Source: Gordonia sp. OPL2 (GTDB lineage: Bacteria > Actinomycetota > Actinomycetes > Mycobacteriales > Mycobacteriaceae). From it: a stretch of 64,000 nt of DNA. The notes below the pieces were generated by a model. It saw nothing but the letters and a program-made list of their open reading frames with translations. It did not search any database and was not told the origin of the DNA. The translations under genes were made by a program, and so were the position numbers. Of this stretch, positions 27,348 through 35,643 are shown piece by piece (position 1 is the first letter of the stretch; each line of letters opens with the position of its first letter). The stretch spans positions 48,383 to 112,382 of the forward strand of contig NZ_RKME01000018.1 of assembly GCF_003797825.1 (NCBI RefSeq). The letters are read 5' to 3'.

Positions 27348-27379
27348 CGGCTCCGCCGATCCGATGATCGACGGAGCCG
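27348..27379 (-). terminator. hairpin terminator for the HtrA gene
   Basis: CGGCTCCG (27348-27355) and CGGAGCCG (27372-27379) pair, with further imperfect pairing inside the loop. Reading on the minus strand, a TTTGT run follows the hairpin. It lies about 20 bases after the HtrA stop and also faces the convergent oxygenase gene. Confidence 0.55.
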
Positions 27380-27399
27380 CCCCGCTCCCCGGGGTCTTG

Positions 27400-28719
27400 T
27401 CAGGGCACCAGCCCGAAGGGGCTGCCGCCTCCGAAGGGCGATTGAGGCCGGCCGGACTGGCCGCCGTCGCCGGATTCGGGAATGGTGGTCTGTTCCTTGT
27501 CCACCGTGCTGCCCAGCTTCACCTGGACGGTCCGCGCGTCGTCGCCGGAGCCGATGGTGACCGGCACCGTCTCGCCCGGCGAGTGGGTCAGGACCTGCGC
27601 CATCAGATCTGCGTAGTTGCTGATCGGGGTGTTTCCGATCTTGGTGACGACGTCACCGGACTTGATGCCCGCGTCGGCTGCCGCGCCGTCCCGCTGGACC
27701 GAGGTGATCTGGGCGCCGGTGGTCTTGCTCTCTGATGCGAGTGAACCCGACACGCCGAGAACGGGTTTGGTGGCCTTTCCGTCCTGGAGCAACTCGTTGG
27801 CGACCCGCTTCGCCGCATTGACCGGGATCGCGAAGCCCAGGCCGTAGGCCTGCGGGCCTCCGTTCGCGGCCTGCCCGGTGTCGACGGCGGAGTTCACGCC
27901 GACGACCTGGCCCTGCAGATTCACCAGCGGCCCACCCGAATTGCCGGGATTGATCGGGGTGTCGGTCTGCAGTCCGTTGTAGACGGTCAGTCCGGAGCCG
28001 CTCTCGTCACCGGCGGTCACCGTCCGCGACAGTGCGCTGACAATGCCCGATGTGACCGTGTTGGAGAGGTTCTCGGGGCTGCCGACGGCGACGACCTGCT
28101 CGCCGACCTGCAGGCTGCTCGAGTCGCCGAGTGCGGCCGGGGTGAGCCCGGAGGCGCCGTCGAGTTTGATCACGGCGAGGTCATAGGAGGGGGAGGAGCC
28201 GGTGACCTTCGCGCTGTGGGTCGCGCCGTCGCTGGTCGTCACCTGAATCGTGCTGCCCTGACCTGCGGCGGCGACGACGTGGTGATTGGTCAGCACGTAT
28301 CCGTCGGGGGAGAGCACGATCCCGCTGCCGACCGCGGTGCCCTGGGACGTCTCGACCTTGATGTCGGCGGCCGACTTCGAGGCGACCTGCGCCGCATAGG
28401 TCACCGAGCCGGGCTTCACGTCGGCGGCGTTGGCCGCATCCGCGGGTTGCGAATTGAGCACCGGCACAGACGACGTCGAGTCGTGGTCGAGGAGGGCGCT
28501 GCCGCCGACGCCGACGGCTCCACCGATCAGACCGGCGAGGAGAGCGGTGGCGATGATCGGCTTCGTCATCCCACCACGCTGACGGGCGGGGGCGGGCGGC
28601 GGATACGCTGCGCCGGCATGACTGTCCCACGGCTGATACGGCGGGAGATGGGGACCCTGCTGGTGGAGGGGTTCGGTGACCGGGCTGGAATGTCCGTCGG
28701 TCGGCTGGGATTCGTTCAC
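27400..28719 (-). CDS. HtrA/DegP-like serine protease with PDZ domain
   Basis: A 439-residue membrane-anchored protease from GTG 28719. A Pro-rich cytoplasmic start (1-50) is followed by one transmembrane segment (about 52-75, IIATALLAGLIGGAVGVGG). The trypsin-like domain carries the triad His in LTNHHVVA, Asp in SYDLAVIKL and Ser in PINPGNSGGPL. A PDZ domain (about 315-400) starts near PVLGVSG with GIKSGDVVTKIG. Such proteases act outside the membrane in envelope quality control. The arrangement resembles mycobacterial HtrA/PepD proteins. It appears to be a single-gene unit with its own terminator. Confidence 0.93.
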   Translation of the reverse strand: MNESQPTDGHSSPVTEPLHQQGPHLPPYQPWDSHAGAAYPPPAPARQRGGMTKPIIATALLAGLIGGAVGVGGSALLDHDSTSSVPVLNSQPADAANAADVKPGSVTYAAQVASKSAADIKVETSQGTAVGSGIVLSPDGYVLTNHHVVAAAGQGSTIQVTTSDGATHSAKVTGSSPSYDLAVIKLDGASGLTPAALGDSSSLQVGEQVVAVGSPENLSNTVTSGIVSALSRTVTAGDESGSGLTVYNGLQTDTPINPGNSGGPLVNLQGQVVGVNSAVDTGQAANGGPQAYGLGFAIPVNAAKRVANELLQDGKATKPVLGVSGSLASESKTTGAQITSVQRDGAAADAGIKSGDVVTKIGNTPISNYADLMAQVLTHSPGETVPVTIGSGDDARTVQVKLGSTVDKEQTTIPESGDGGQSGRPQSPFGGGSPFGLVP

Positions 28720-28895
28720 GACACCACGATGCCGGGCCGGTATGAGAGAAGGGCAAGAGAGAAGGTAGCGATTTCCTGGCAGTTCGCTGGCCGGGTTCTC
28801 AGGGAAATCCGAGAAACCTTCCGCCCGCGACACTTCCGATCTGCCGCAGACGTAGCCGGAATCCTTGCCCCGCAGAGATGACGGCCATGTCGGGT

Positions 28896-29612
28896 TCAGC
28901 GGTCTCGACGCACCGCGATCTCGTCGCCCAGGCGGGAACCCGAGATCAGGGGGAGGTCGTCGCCGCTCCAGAACCGCCCGGGGTCGAACCAGTTCGAGTC
29001 CTTCGTCGTGTCGAGCAGACCGATCTCGGCGTAGGTGATCGCCACGACCTCGGCGCAATAGGCGGCCTGCAGCGACGCCGTCTGCTCGTGGCGGCGGGCG
29101 CGTCGTTCGCGGGCGCGGCGGTCGAGGACAGGGATGCCGCGTACGAGGTCCACACTGTTGGGGACTCGGCCGCGGAACCAGCGCCCGGCGAGCCGGGCGG
29201 TCGCCGGGAACGGCGTGCCGTCCAATCGGGCGATCACCTTCAGGAGGGCATCCTCCTGGGCTGTCGTGACGTCGGGCGTCAGTTGCCGGAGCCAGCAGTC
29301 CTGACCGTAGCGGTCCATCCACTGCATCACCGCTTCGCGTCCGTCGTGGAGCTGGACGCCGCGATGATGGTCGCCGGTCCACACATCGGTCAGCTTGTCG
29401 CCGAGTTCGGCATGCCACAGCAGCGGCGGCAGGTCGTCGATGGCCACGGTCATGGCGACGTGGTTGACCGGTGCGTTGGTCAGCGTCTGGATCGCCCGGT
29501 CAGGACCTGACCGGCCACGGAACAGCCAGACGTCGCCGGTGCGGGTCGCCTCGAGCGCCTCCTCGAGGCCGATCCCTGCTCCTGCGCCGGTGAGGTCGTG
29601 TCCTGTACGCAC
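28896..29612 (-). CDS. permuted papain-like hydrolase (YiiX/C92-like)
   Basis: A 238-residue protein from GTG 29612. An in-frame TTG lies seven codons upstream. It shows the layout of YiiX/YaeF-type permuted NlpC/P60 enzymes: an opening GDVWLFRGRSGPDRAIQ, the catalytic-His segment NHVAMTVAIDD, LLWHAELG, and the C-terminal catalytic Cys in AAYCAEVVAITY. These enzymes are predicted amidases or acyltransferases. There is no signal peptide, so it should work in the cytoplasm. The motif assignment comes from pattern alone. Confidence 0.65.
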   Translation of the reverse strand: MRTGHDLTGAGAGIGLEEALEATRTGDVWLFRGRSGPDRAIQTLTNAPVNHVAMTVAIDDLPPLLWHAELGDKLTDVWTGDHHRGVQLHDGREAVMQWMDRYGQDCWLRQLTPDVTTAQEDALLKVIARLDGTPFPATARLAGRWFRGRVPNSVDLVRGIPVLDRRARERRARRHEQTASLQAAYCAEVVAITYAEIGLLDTTKDSNWFDPGRFWSGDDLPLISGSRLGDEIAVRRDR

Positions 29613-29647
29613 ATGGGCAGGGTAGAACAGCAACTATCCTCGGGCAC

Positions 29648-29833
29648 ATGCGCAGCGCATGGAAATGGTTGGGTCTGGCCGGTGCCGTCGGCGTCGCTGC
29701 GGGTGGCGTGCTCGTCGCCCGCGATCAACGCCAACGCAATTCCTACAGTGCCGACGATGTCCGGGAGCGGCTGCACCGTCGTCATGCCGAGGCGAATGCA
29801 CGCGACGTCGACGGCGGCGACGAGGCGCCGTGA
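29648..29833 (+). CDS. 61-residue membrane-anchored protein, unknown
   Basis: A short protein with one hydrophobic segment (about 7-24, LGLAGAVGVAAGGVLVA) followed by a charged tail rich in Arg and Asp. I do not recognise a family. It is supported by its position: its stop overlaps the GTG start of the HhH-PHP gene by 4 bases, and it is oriented with it. It is probably the first gene of a two-gene operon divergent from the papain-like hydrolase. Confidence 0.55.
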   Translation: MRSAWKWLGLAGAVGVAAGGVLVARDQRQRNSYSADDVRERLHRRHAEANARDVDGGDEAP

Positions 29834-30885
29834 ATCCGCTTGCGGCGCTCGAGGCGCCGGTCGATCCGGTGACTGCCCTGACCCGCATCTCCTGGCTGCT
29901 CGAGCGGGATCGGCAGAGCACCTATCGTGTGGAGGCGTTCCGAAAGGCCGCGGCCGCGGCTCGCGGTGTCGGTCGCGACGAGCTCGCCCGGCGGACATCG
30001 GCGCGGACCCTGACCGACATCCCGGGGGTCGGCAAGACCACCGCGGAGGTCATCGCCGAGGCGGTGGACGGACGGCTTCCCCGGTACCTCGCCGATCTGC
30101 AGGGTGCAGCGCCGGTCTCACTCGCCGACGGGGGAGACGATCTCTACCGCACGATCCGCGGGGACCTGCACGCCCACACCGAGTGGAGCGACGGCGGCGC
30201 GCCGCTCGAGGAGATGGCCGCCGCGGCAACAGCTCTCGGCCACGAATGGATCGCCATCACCGATCACTCGCCGCGTCTGACGGTCGCCAACGGGTTGAGT
30301 GCCGAACGGCTCGACCAGCAGATCGGGCGGATCGAGGAGCTCAACGGCGAACGCGGCCGCGGTGACGGGAGCTGCCGCATTCTGAGCGGGATCGAGGTGG
30401 ACATCCTCGACGACGGCGCGCTCGACCAGACCGACGAGATGCTGGCACGACTCGACATCGTCACGGCGTCGGTGCATTCCAAGCTGCGAATGGATGCCGC
30501 GCCGATGACCCGACGGATGGTCGCCGCGGCGTCCGATCCGCGGGTGAACGTGCTCGGGCATTGCACGGGTCGTCGCGTCGGCTCCGGTCGTGGCGCCCGG
30601 CCCCAGTCGGTTTTCGACGCGCGCGCGGTGTTCGGGGCCTGTCTCGACAATCAGACGGCGGTGGAGATCAATTCGCGTCCGGAGCGTGTCGACCCACCCG
30701 ACGAGCTCATCGAGCTCGCCCGTGACCTCGGATGTCTGTTCGCGATCGACTCCGATGCCCATGCGCCGGGCCAGCTCGATTTCAAGGCGCTCGGTGCGGA
30801 GCGGGCTGAACGGCTCGGCATCGACGCCGACCGGATCGTCACCACCTGGCCCGTGGATCGACTGCTGGAGTGGGTGTCCCGATAG
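29830..30885 (+). CDS. HhH-PHP phosphoesterase, PolX C-terminal-like
   Basis: A 351-residue protein that joins a helix-hairpin-helix domain (about 1-90, with TLTDIPGVGKTTAEVIAEA) to a PHP metal-dependent phosphoesterase domain (about 105-350). PHP metal ligands are visible in DLHAHTEWSDG, ITDHS, GIEVD, VHSKL and AIDSDAH. The combination equals parts of bacterial DNA polymerase X without its polymerase palm. It may process DNA ends or hydrolyse a small phosphoester. It starts with GTG 29830 inside the preceding small gene. Confidence 0.85.
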   Translation: MNPLAALEAPVDPVTALTRISWLLERDRQSTYRVEAFRKAAAAARGVGRDELARRTSARTLTDIPGVGKTTAEVIAEAVDGRLPRYLADLQGAAPVSLADGGDDLYRTIRGDLHAHTEWSDGGAPLEEMAAAATALGHEWIAITDHSPRLTVANGLSAERLDQQIGRIEELNGERGRGDGSCRILSGIEVDILDDGALDQTDEMLARLDIVTASVHSKLRMDAAPMTRRMVAAASDPRVNVLGHCTGRRVGSGRGARPQSVFDARAVFGACLDNQTAVEINSRPERVDPPDELIELARDLGCLFAIDSDAHAPGQLDFKALGAERAERLGIDADRIVTTWPVDRLLEWVSR

Positions 30886-30930
30886 TTCGCCCCCCGATGG
30901 TGGGGTGCACCCTGCGGACACGAAAGACGC

Positions 30931-30966
30931 CGACCGGCGGGCCTTCGGGGGCAGGCCCACCGGTCG
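30931..30966. terminator. bidirectional hairpin terminator
   Basis: CGACCGGCGGGCC (30931-30943) and GGCCCACCGGTCG (30954-30966) pair with a single mismatch around a ten-base loop. Flanking AAAG and GTTT extend the stem. It lies between the convergent PHP and ABC-permease genes. Confidence 0.7.
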
Positions 30967-31009
30967 ACGTTTCGCGCACGGTGGTCGTTCGGTTCGGACC
31001 ATGTCCGAA

Positions 31010-31834
31010 CTATTTGACCTCCGAGCGCAGTACGCGGATCACCCCCAGCGTCAATGGGATGGCGATCCACACGACTGCGGACACGACCAGGCGCGTCCAT
31101 TCGCCGCCCGTCGCCCAGTCACCGGACTGGAACGGGGCATTGGTGGCGCTGGTGTCGACCCACTCGCCGAGGTTGTCCTTGAACCACGGTACGAGTTCAC
31201 TCACCAGGGTGAGCGCGGTCGGCATCGCGAAGTAGGCGACGATCGCTCCGGGCGTGTTGAGAATCAGTGCGGCGAAACCGAATCCGAGCAGCAGACCGAA
31301 GATCTGCAGGATGGCCGAGTTCACCAGTCCGGCCGCGGTGAACGACCAGGACCCGGCCGGATCGGTGTAGACGATGCCTGCGATCACGTTGCCGACGGCC
31401 CCGAGTACCAGCGACAGGGCGACGGCCCCGACCCCGGCGATCAGCGCAGCCAAGAGCTTGGCGCCGACGACACGTTCGCGGCGTGGCTCCATGGTGAACG
31501 TGGTGAGCGCGGTCCGCTGGCTCCATTCCCCGGTCACCAGGAGGATGGCGAGGATCGGCAGGATCACCCCGGTGGGGATGTTCATCATCCCGAAGAACTG
31601 TCCGTAGGTGAGGTTCTCGGGACTTGTGCGGTTGGCGATGAGCATCGCGACGACGACCACCACCGAGATCACGCCGATCGACGCGGTGAGCCAGAAGCCG
31701 GCTCGGGTGTCGACGAGCTTGCGGAGTTCGACGGCGGTCAGGCGTGTCAGCGGGATCGGTGAGCTGCGCCGGTCGGGTCGTGCGCCGCCGGCGGTGTCGC
31801 GGGCGGGTGCGCTGTGGGCGTGGGCGGTGGTCAT
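31010..31834 (-). CDS. ABC-2 type transporter permease
   Basis: A 274-residue membrane protein with six hydrophobic segments. The pattern PIPLTRLTAVELRKLVDTRAGFW at the start, a large first loop and TGVILPILAILLVTGEWSQRT are typical of ABC-2 permeases that export drugs or peptides or move lipids. It overlaps the ATP-binding subunit gene by 4 bases, so the two form an exporter. The divergent two-component genes probably regulate or respond to it. The substrate is unknown. Confidence 0.85.
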   Translation of the reverse strand: MTTAHAHSAPARDTAGGARPDRRSSPIPLTRLTAVELRKLVDTRAGFWLTASIGVISVVVVVAMLIANRTSPENLTYGQFFGMMNIPTGVILPILAILLVTGEWSQRTALTTFTMEPRRERVVGAKLLAALIAGVGAVALSLVLGAVGNVIAGIVYTDPAGSWSFTAAGLVNSAILQIFGLLLGFGFAALILNTPGAIVAYFAMPTALTLVSELVPWFKDNLGEWVDTSATNAPFQSGDWATGGEWTRLVVSAVVWIAIPLTLGVIRVLRSEVK

Positions 31835-32754
31835 GACGGAGCTCCCTGGAGGACGGGTTGTTCACGCTGGGTCTGTGCGGTGAGTTGCAGGAACATCTCT
31901 TCGAGCTGTGCACCGTCTCCGGGACGGAGCTCCACCAGCACGATGCCGGTGGCGGCGGCGACCCGGCCGACGTCCTCCGGCGACGCCGCGGTGGTGAAGC
32001 CGCCGCCGTCGGACGGTGTGGCGTCGATCCCTGCCGACCCGAGCGCGGTGGCGAGAGCAGAGTCGTCGAGCGATCGGACGCGGGTCCCACCGGCGGCCAG
32101 CAGCTCGGATTTGGTGCCCTGGGCGACGATCCGGCCCTGCCCGATGACCAGGATCTCGTCGGCGATGATCTCGATCTCGTGCAGCAGGTGCGAGGAGAGC
32201 AGAACGGTGCCACCGCGATTCGCGTAATCGCGGAGCAGGGTGCGCATCCAGTGGATGCCGGCCGGGTCGAGACCGTTCGCCGGTTCGTCGAGGATGAGGA
32301 TGTGCGGGTCGCCGAGCAGTGCGTTGGCGATGCCGAGTCGCTGGCGCATGCCCAGCGAGTAGTTGCGCACCCGGCGATCCGCCTCGGTCGGGGTGAGACT
32401 CACCATCTCCAGCATCTCGTCGACGCGAGAGCGTGGGACGCCCAGCGTCATCGCGCTCAGTCGCAGGATCTCGGCCCCGGTCCGGCCGGCGTGCTGGGCC
32501 GACGCATCGAGCAGCACACCGACCTGCGTTGCCGGATTGGGGATCTCCCGGTACGACTTCCCGCCGACGGTCGCCGAACCGGAGGTGGGTGGGGTCAGTC
32601 CGGCGATGATGCGCATGGTCGTCGACTTCCCCGCCCCGTTGGGTCCGAGGAAGCCGGTGACCTGTCCGGGCGCGCAGGCGAACGAGACATCATCGACGGC
32701 CGTGTGGTCGCCGTATCTCTTGGTGAGGTTCTCGACGGTGATCATGTCGTCCAT
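31831..32754 (-). CDS. ABC transporter ATP-binding protein
   Basis: A 307-residue ATPase subunit. Walker A is GPNGAGKST (about 37-45), the signature motif YSLGMRQRL, Walker B ILILDEPANGLDP, and a switch His in SSHLL. A C-terminal extension of about 80 residues is like those in DrrA/CcmA-type exporters. The start may be at 32754 or at an ATG three codons later. It is translationally coupled to the permease downstream. A 9-bp inverted repeat spans the promoter region shared with the sensor kinase gene. Confidence 0.93.
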   Translation of the reverse strand: MDDMITVENLTKRYGDHTAVDDVSFACAPGQVTGFLGPNGAGKSTTMRIIAGLTPPTSGSATVGGKSYREIPNPATQVGVLLDASAQHAGRTGAEILRLSAMTLGVPRSRVDEMLEMVSLTPTEADRRVRNYSLGMRQRLGIANALLGDPHILILDEPANGLDPAGIHWMRTLLRDYANRGGTVLLSSHLLHEIEIIADEILVIGQGRIVAQGTKSELLAAGGTRVRSLDDSALATALGSAGIDATPSDGGGFTTAASPEDVGRVAAATGIVLVELRPGDGAQLEEMFLQLTAQTQREQPVLQGAPS

Positions 32755-32803
32755 CGTGCTCGGGCGGGGTGCCCGTGCACATCGGACGGGAGGCCATGCC
32801 GAC

Positions 32804-32877
32804 CCCCTACCGAAGTCGGAGGCGGGTGTGGCCGACGGGATGAGGTGACCCCGAGGAACCGCCGATTACGGTAGGGG
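32804..32877. promoter_or_regulatory. 9-bp inverted repeat across the ABC/kinase divergent promoter
   Basis: CCCCTACCG (32804-32812) and CGGTAGGGG (32869-32877) are exact complements separated by 56 bases. The right arm overlaps the ribosome-binding region of the kinase gene (start 32879). They could be two half sites for the response regulator encoded at 34039, or a large stem in a leader RNA. Confidence 0.35.
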
Positions 32878-32878
32878 T

Positions 32879-34042
32879 GTGCGACCCGAGGACTATCAGC
32901 CGACATTGACGTGGTGGAGCCACATCTGGCGGTTGAGCCTCATGCTGCTGATCTCCGGCATCGCCTGGGGCACCCGCGTCGGATATCAATGGGAACACGC
33001 ACGCTGGTGGTTCGTGTTGGATCTGGGCCTCGGCGTGCTCACCTACATCGCGGTCTGGTGGCGCCGATCCCATCCGGTGGCGGTCGCCACCCTCGGGAAC
33101 GTCGCGAGCATGGTGTCCACCAGTTCGGCCGGGGCCGGTGCGCTCGCGATGGTCTCGCTCTCCACCCGACGTCAGTGGCGCGAGATCATCCCGCAGGTCG
33201 GTCTGTCCCTCGTGTGTGGTGTCCTCGGCGAGGAGTTCTTCAATGTCCCCGACGTCGAGGAACCACTGGTCTTGCGCTACGGGATCATGGTGGCGGTCAT
33301 CGCGACGATGGTGGCCTGGGGTATGTACATCGGGTCGCGCCGCGAACTGCTCGCGAGCTGGCGCGCGCGGGCGATGCTGGCCGAGGCCGAACGGGACGCG
33401 GAGGTCCGGCAGGCCCGGTCGGTCGAGCGGGCGCGGATCGCCCGGGAGATGCATGATGTCCTGGCACACCGGATCTCGACGATCAGCATGTATGCGGGCG
33501 CATTGTCCTACCGCGACGACCTCGATCGCGCCCAGATCCGCGACACCGCGCAGACCATCCGTGAGACGTCCCATCGGGCGCTGACCGAGCTCCGCGAGGT
33601 GCTCGGTGTTCTGCGGGAGGGGCCGGGTGACGCCGAACCGGAACAGCCGCAAGCACTTCCGGAGGATCTCGAGGTCCTCGTCGAGGAGAACCGTGCCAGC
33701 GGAATGCGGATCGAGTATCACTGCTCCGCCGATCTGACGCAGATGTCGCCCGCCAGGTTCCGCACTCTGTACCGGTGCCTGCAGGAGGCCTTGACCAACG
33801 CCCGCAAACACGCCCCCGCCGCGACGGTCACCGTCCGTATCAAGGGTGACGAGGAGGCGGGCGTCGATCTGCTCGTCGACAATCCTCTGCCCCTTCGTGC
33901 CGACGACATGGCGCTGCCACGGTCGGGACTCGGTCTGGTCGGCGTCGCCGAGCGCGTGGCACTCAGCGGTGGCCGGCAGTCGGCGCTACGCACCGACGAT
34001 CGTCACTTCGTCCTGCACGTCTGGCTACCGTGGCAATCATGA
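32879..34042 (+). CDS. sensor histidine kinase (HisKA_3 type)
   Basis: A 387-residue kinase starting with GTG 32879. Four hydrophobic segments lie within the first 155 residues. The phosphoacceptor helix reads ERARIAREMHDVLAHRIST near 180-198, with the phosphorylated His in MHDVLAH. The ATPase domain has the N-box EALTNARKHAP and GLGLVGVAER. This layout is common for kinases paired with drug or peptide exporters. It overlaps its response regulator gene by 4 bases and is divergent from an ABC-2 exporter. Confidence 0.9.
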   Translation: MRPEDYQPTLTWWSHIWRLSLMLLISGIAWGTRVGYQWEHARWWFVLDLGLGVLTYIAVWWRRSHPVAVATLGNVASMVSTSSAGAGALAMVSLSTRRQWREIIPQVGLSLVCGVLGEEFFNVPDVEEPLVLRYGIMVAVIATMVAWGMYIGSRRELLASWRARAMLAEAERDAEVRQARSVERARIAREMHDVLAHRISTISMYAGALSYRDDLDRAQIRDTAQTIRETSHRALTELREVLGVLREGPGDAEPEQPQALPEDLEVLVEENRASGMRIEYHCSADLTQMSPARFRTLYRCLQEALTNARKHAPAATVTVRIKGDEEAGVDLLVDNPLPLRADDMALPRSGLGLVGVAERVALSGGRQSALRTDDRHFVLHVWLPWQS

Positions 34043-34698
34043 CCGCGCGCATCATGATCGTCGACGACGATCCGCTCGTCCGTTCCGGCCTGCGCCTGCT
34101 GCTCGGCGGTGACGCCGACCTCGACGTGGTCGCCGAGGCCGGGAACGGTCAGGAGGCGGTGGACCGGTATGCGACAGATCCGGTCGACATGCTGTTGATG
34201 GACCTGCGGATGCCGGTGATGGACGGGATCGCCGCCACGACCGCGCTGAAGGCGCTCGACGTCCCTCCCGCGGTCATCGTGCTGACTACATTCGATGCCG
34301 ACGACTACGTCGTCCGGGCGCTCGCGGTCGGCGCGGACGGCTTCCTGCTCAAGGACACCCCGCCACACGACATCGTCGCCGCGATCAAGAACGTGCTCGG
34401 CGGGCAGCCGGCACTGAGTCCGTCGGTGACGGCGGCGCTGATCAAACAGGTGGTCGCCGGCGATGCCGGTGCGGCCGGGCGCACCACCGACGCCCACGCC
34501 GCGCTGGCCGTGCTGACCGGGCGTGAGCGCGACGTCGCGATCTGCCTGGCCACGGGTGCGTCGAACGCGGAGATCGCCGCGCAGCTGTACATGAGCGTAG
34601 CGACCGTGAAGGCCCACATCTCGCACATCTTCACCAAACTCGGTACCTCGAACCGGGTGCAGGTGGCGATCCTGCTGCATGATGCCGGCCTGGCCTGA
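34039..34698 (+). CDS. NarL/LuxR-family response regulator
   Basis: A 219-residue regulator from ATG 34039, overlapping the kinase stop. The receiver domain has acidic residues in IMIVDDDPL, the phosphorylated Asp in LLMDLRMPVMDGI and the Lys in FLLKDTPP. The LuxR HTH at about 150-215 reads LTGREREVAIC-like with GASNAEIAAQLYMSVATVKAHISHI. It is the cognate partner of the preceding kinase and probably controls the divergent ABC exporter. Confidence 0.92.
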   Translation: MTARIMIVDDDPLVRSGLRLLLGGDADLDVVAEAGNGQEAVDRYATDPVDMLLMDLRMPVMDGIAATTALKALDVPPAVIVLTTFDADDYVVRALAVGADGFLLKDTPPHDIVAAIKNVLGGQPALSPSVTAALIKQVVAGDAGAAGRTTDAHAALAVLTGRERDVAICLATGASNAEIAAQLYMSVATVKAHISHIFTKLGTSNRVQVAILLHDAGLA

Positions 34699-34813
34699 CG
34701 GGCGTCGTCCGGGCAGGATACGGCCGGTGGCGGGCATGTCCGATTCTGTGGACACTGGAGGCCACACGGCGTCAGGTCACGCCGACGCCGACCCGCTACC
34801 TCAGGAGGACACG

Positions 34814-35194
34814 ATGGCGGAGAACAACGGACCGTTCGGGATGAGCCCGGAGGACTTCGACAGATTCGCCCGCGAGGCCTCGGACGGCGTCCGCGACATG
34901 GTCGGCAAGTTCCTGTCCAACCCCGGCGGGCAGGCCACGTGGTCGACGCTGTTCTCCGAGACCGGACGCAGCCCCCGTCCCGAGCCGGAGACCACCGGGG
35001 AGACAGGCACCGGGGTCTGGGCCGTCTTCGTGGTGAGCGACGACGGCGGGGCGCGTGTCGAACAGGTCTACGCCACCGAACTCGATGCGCTGCGCGCCAA
35101 CAAACACAACACTGATCCGCGCCGCAAGGTCCGCTTCCTGCCGTACGGCATCGCGGTGAGCGCGCTCGACGAGGACGACTCGCCGGAGGCCTGA
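34814..35194 (+). CDS. hypothetical protein, 126 residues
   Basis: A small soluble protein starting at ATG 34814 behind a good AGGAGG site. Residues 1-45 are helical (SPEDFDRFAREASDGVRDMVGKFL); a Pro/Glu linker follows, then an alpha/beta segment (WAVFVVSDDGGARVEQVYATELDALRANKHN). The second half looks like small domains that modulate or bind protein partners, but I recognise no family. It is not obviously linked to the neighbouring two-component genes. Confidence 0.6.
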   Translation: MAENNGPFGMSPEDFDRFAREASDGVRDMVGKFLSNPGGQATWSTLFSETGRSPRPEPETTGETGTGVWAVFVVSDDGGARVEQVYATELDALRANKHNTDPRRKVRFLPYGIAVSALDEDDSPEA

Positions 35195-35237
35195 TCGCGG
35201 CCGACGTTGCTACCCTGGACGGGTCGACGATGACAAT

Positions 35238-35280
35238 CCGGACGAGCCCGCCGTACCCGGCCCGCGACAAGACGGTGGCG
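35238..35280 (+). ncRNA. guanidine-III (ykkC-III) riboswitch
   Basis: The RNA closely follows the guanidine-III consensus. It begins CCGGACGAG, has CCGUACCCGG in the middle and ends with ACAAGACGG. P1 pairs CCGG at 35238-35241 with CCGG at 35257-35260. The pseudoknot pairs CCGCCGU at 35248-35254 with ACGGUGG at 35272-35278, with one G-U pair. The element ends two bases before the GGAGGT ribosome site (35282-35287) of a Gdx-type exporter, as expected for translational control by guanidinium. I compared it with the consensus from memory; no covariance search was run. Confidence 0.88.
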
Positions 35281-35294
35281 TGGAGGTCTGTGCC

Positions 35295-35609
35295 ATGTCG
35301 TGGCTCGTTCTCGTCATCTCCGGTGTGCTCGAAGCGGTCTGGGCGACCGCGATGGGCAAGTCCGAGGGTTTCACCAAGCTGGCGCCGAGCGTTGTCTTCG
35401 CCGCCGCGCTCGTCGCGAGCATGGGTGGACTCGCCTACGCGATGCGTGAATTGCCCACCGGCACCGCCTATGCGGTCTGGGTCGGGATCGGCGCGACCCT
35501 GACCGTCGTCTACGCGATGATGACCGGCGAGGAGTCGGTCAGCGTGATCAAGGTCGTGTGCATCGTGGCGATCGTCGGCGGTGTCGTCGGACTCAAGATG
35601 GCCGGCTGA
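35295..35609 (+). CDS. gdx: Gdx-type SMR guanidinium exporter
   Basis: A 104-residue small multidrug resistance protein with four transmembrane helices. Glu13 is the universal SMR proton/substrate carboxylate. Gly10, Trp16, Lys22 and Ser42 match the guanidinium-exporter (Gdx, formerly SugE) subtype rather than the Qac subtype. The family exports guanidinium ion in exchange for two protons as an antiparallel dimer. The guanidine-III riboswitch just upstream agrees with this function. It starts at ATG 35295, eight bases after GGAGGT. Confidence 0.92.
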   Translation: MSWLVLVISGVLEAVWATAMGKSEGFTKLAPSVVFAAALVASMGGLAYAMRELPTGTAYAVWVGIGATLTVVYAMMTGEESVSVIKVVCIVAIVGGVVGLKMAG

Positions 35610-35643
35610 GCCGTCACCCACACCGACCGCGAACCTCCGCCGA

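Noticed and set aside
28720..29418. N-terminal extension of the HtrA gene
   Set aside because: The frame stays open, but the residues are Arg/Pro-rich, overlap the papain-like hydrolase gene, and the normal HtrA start is at 28719.
35195..35237. mini-ykkC (guanidine-II) hairpins upstream of the exporter
   Set aside because: ACGG and ACGA tetramers occur, but they are not in paired-stem loops; the guanidine-III fold just downstream explains the site better.
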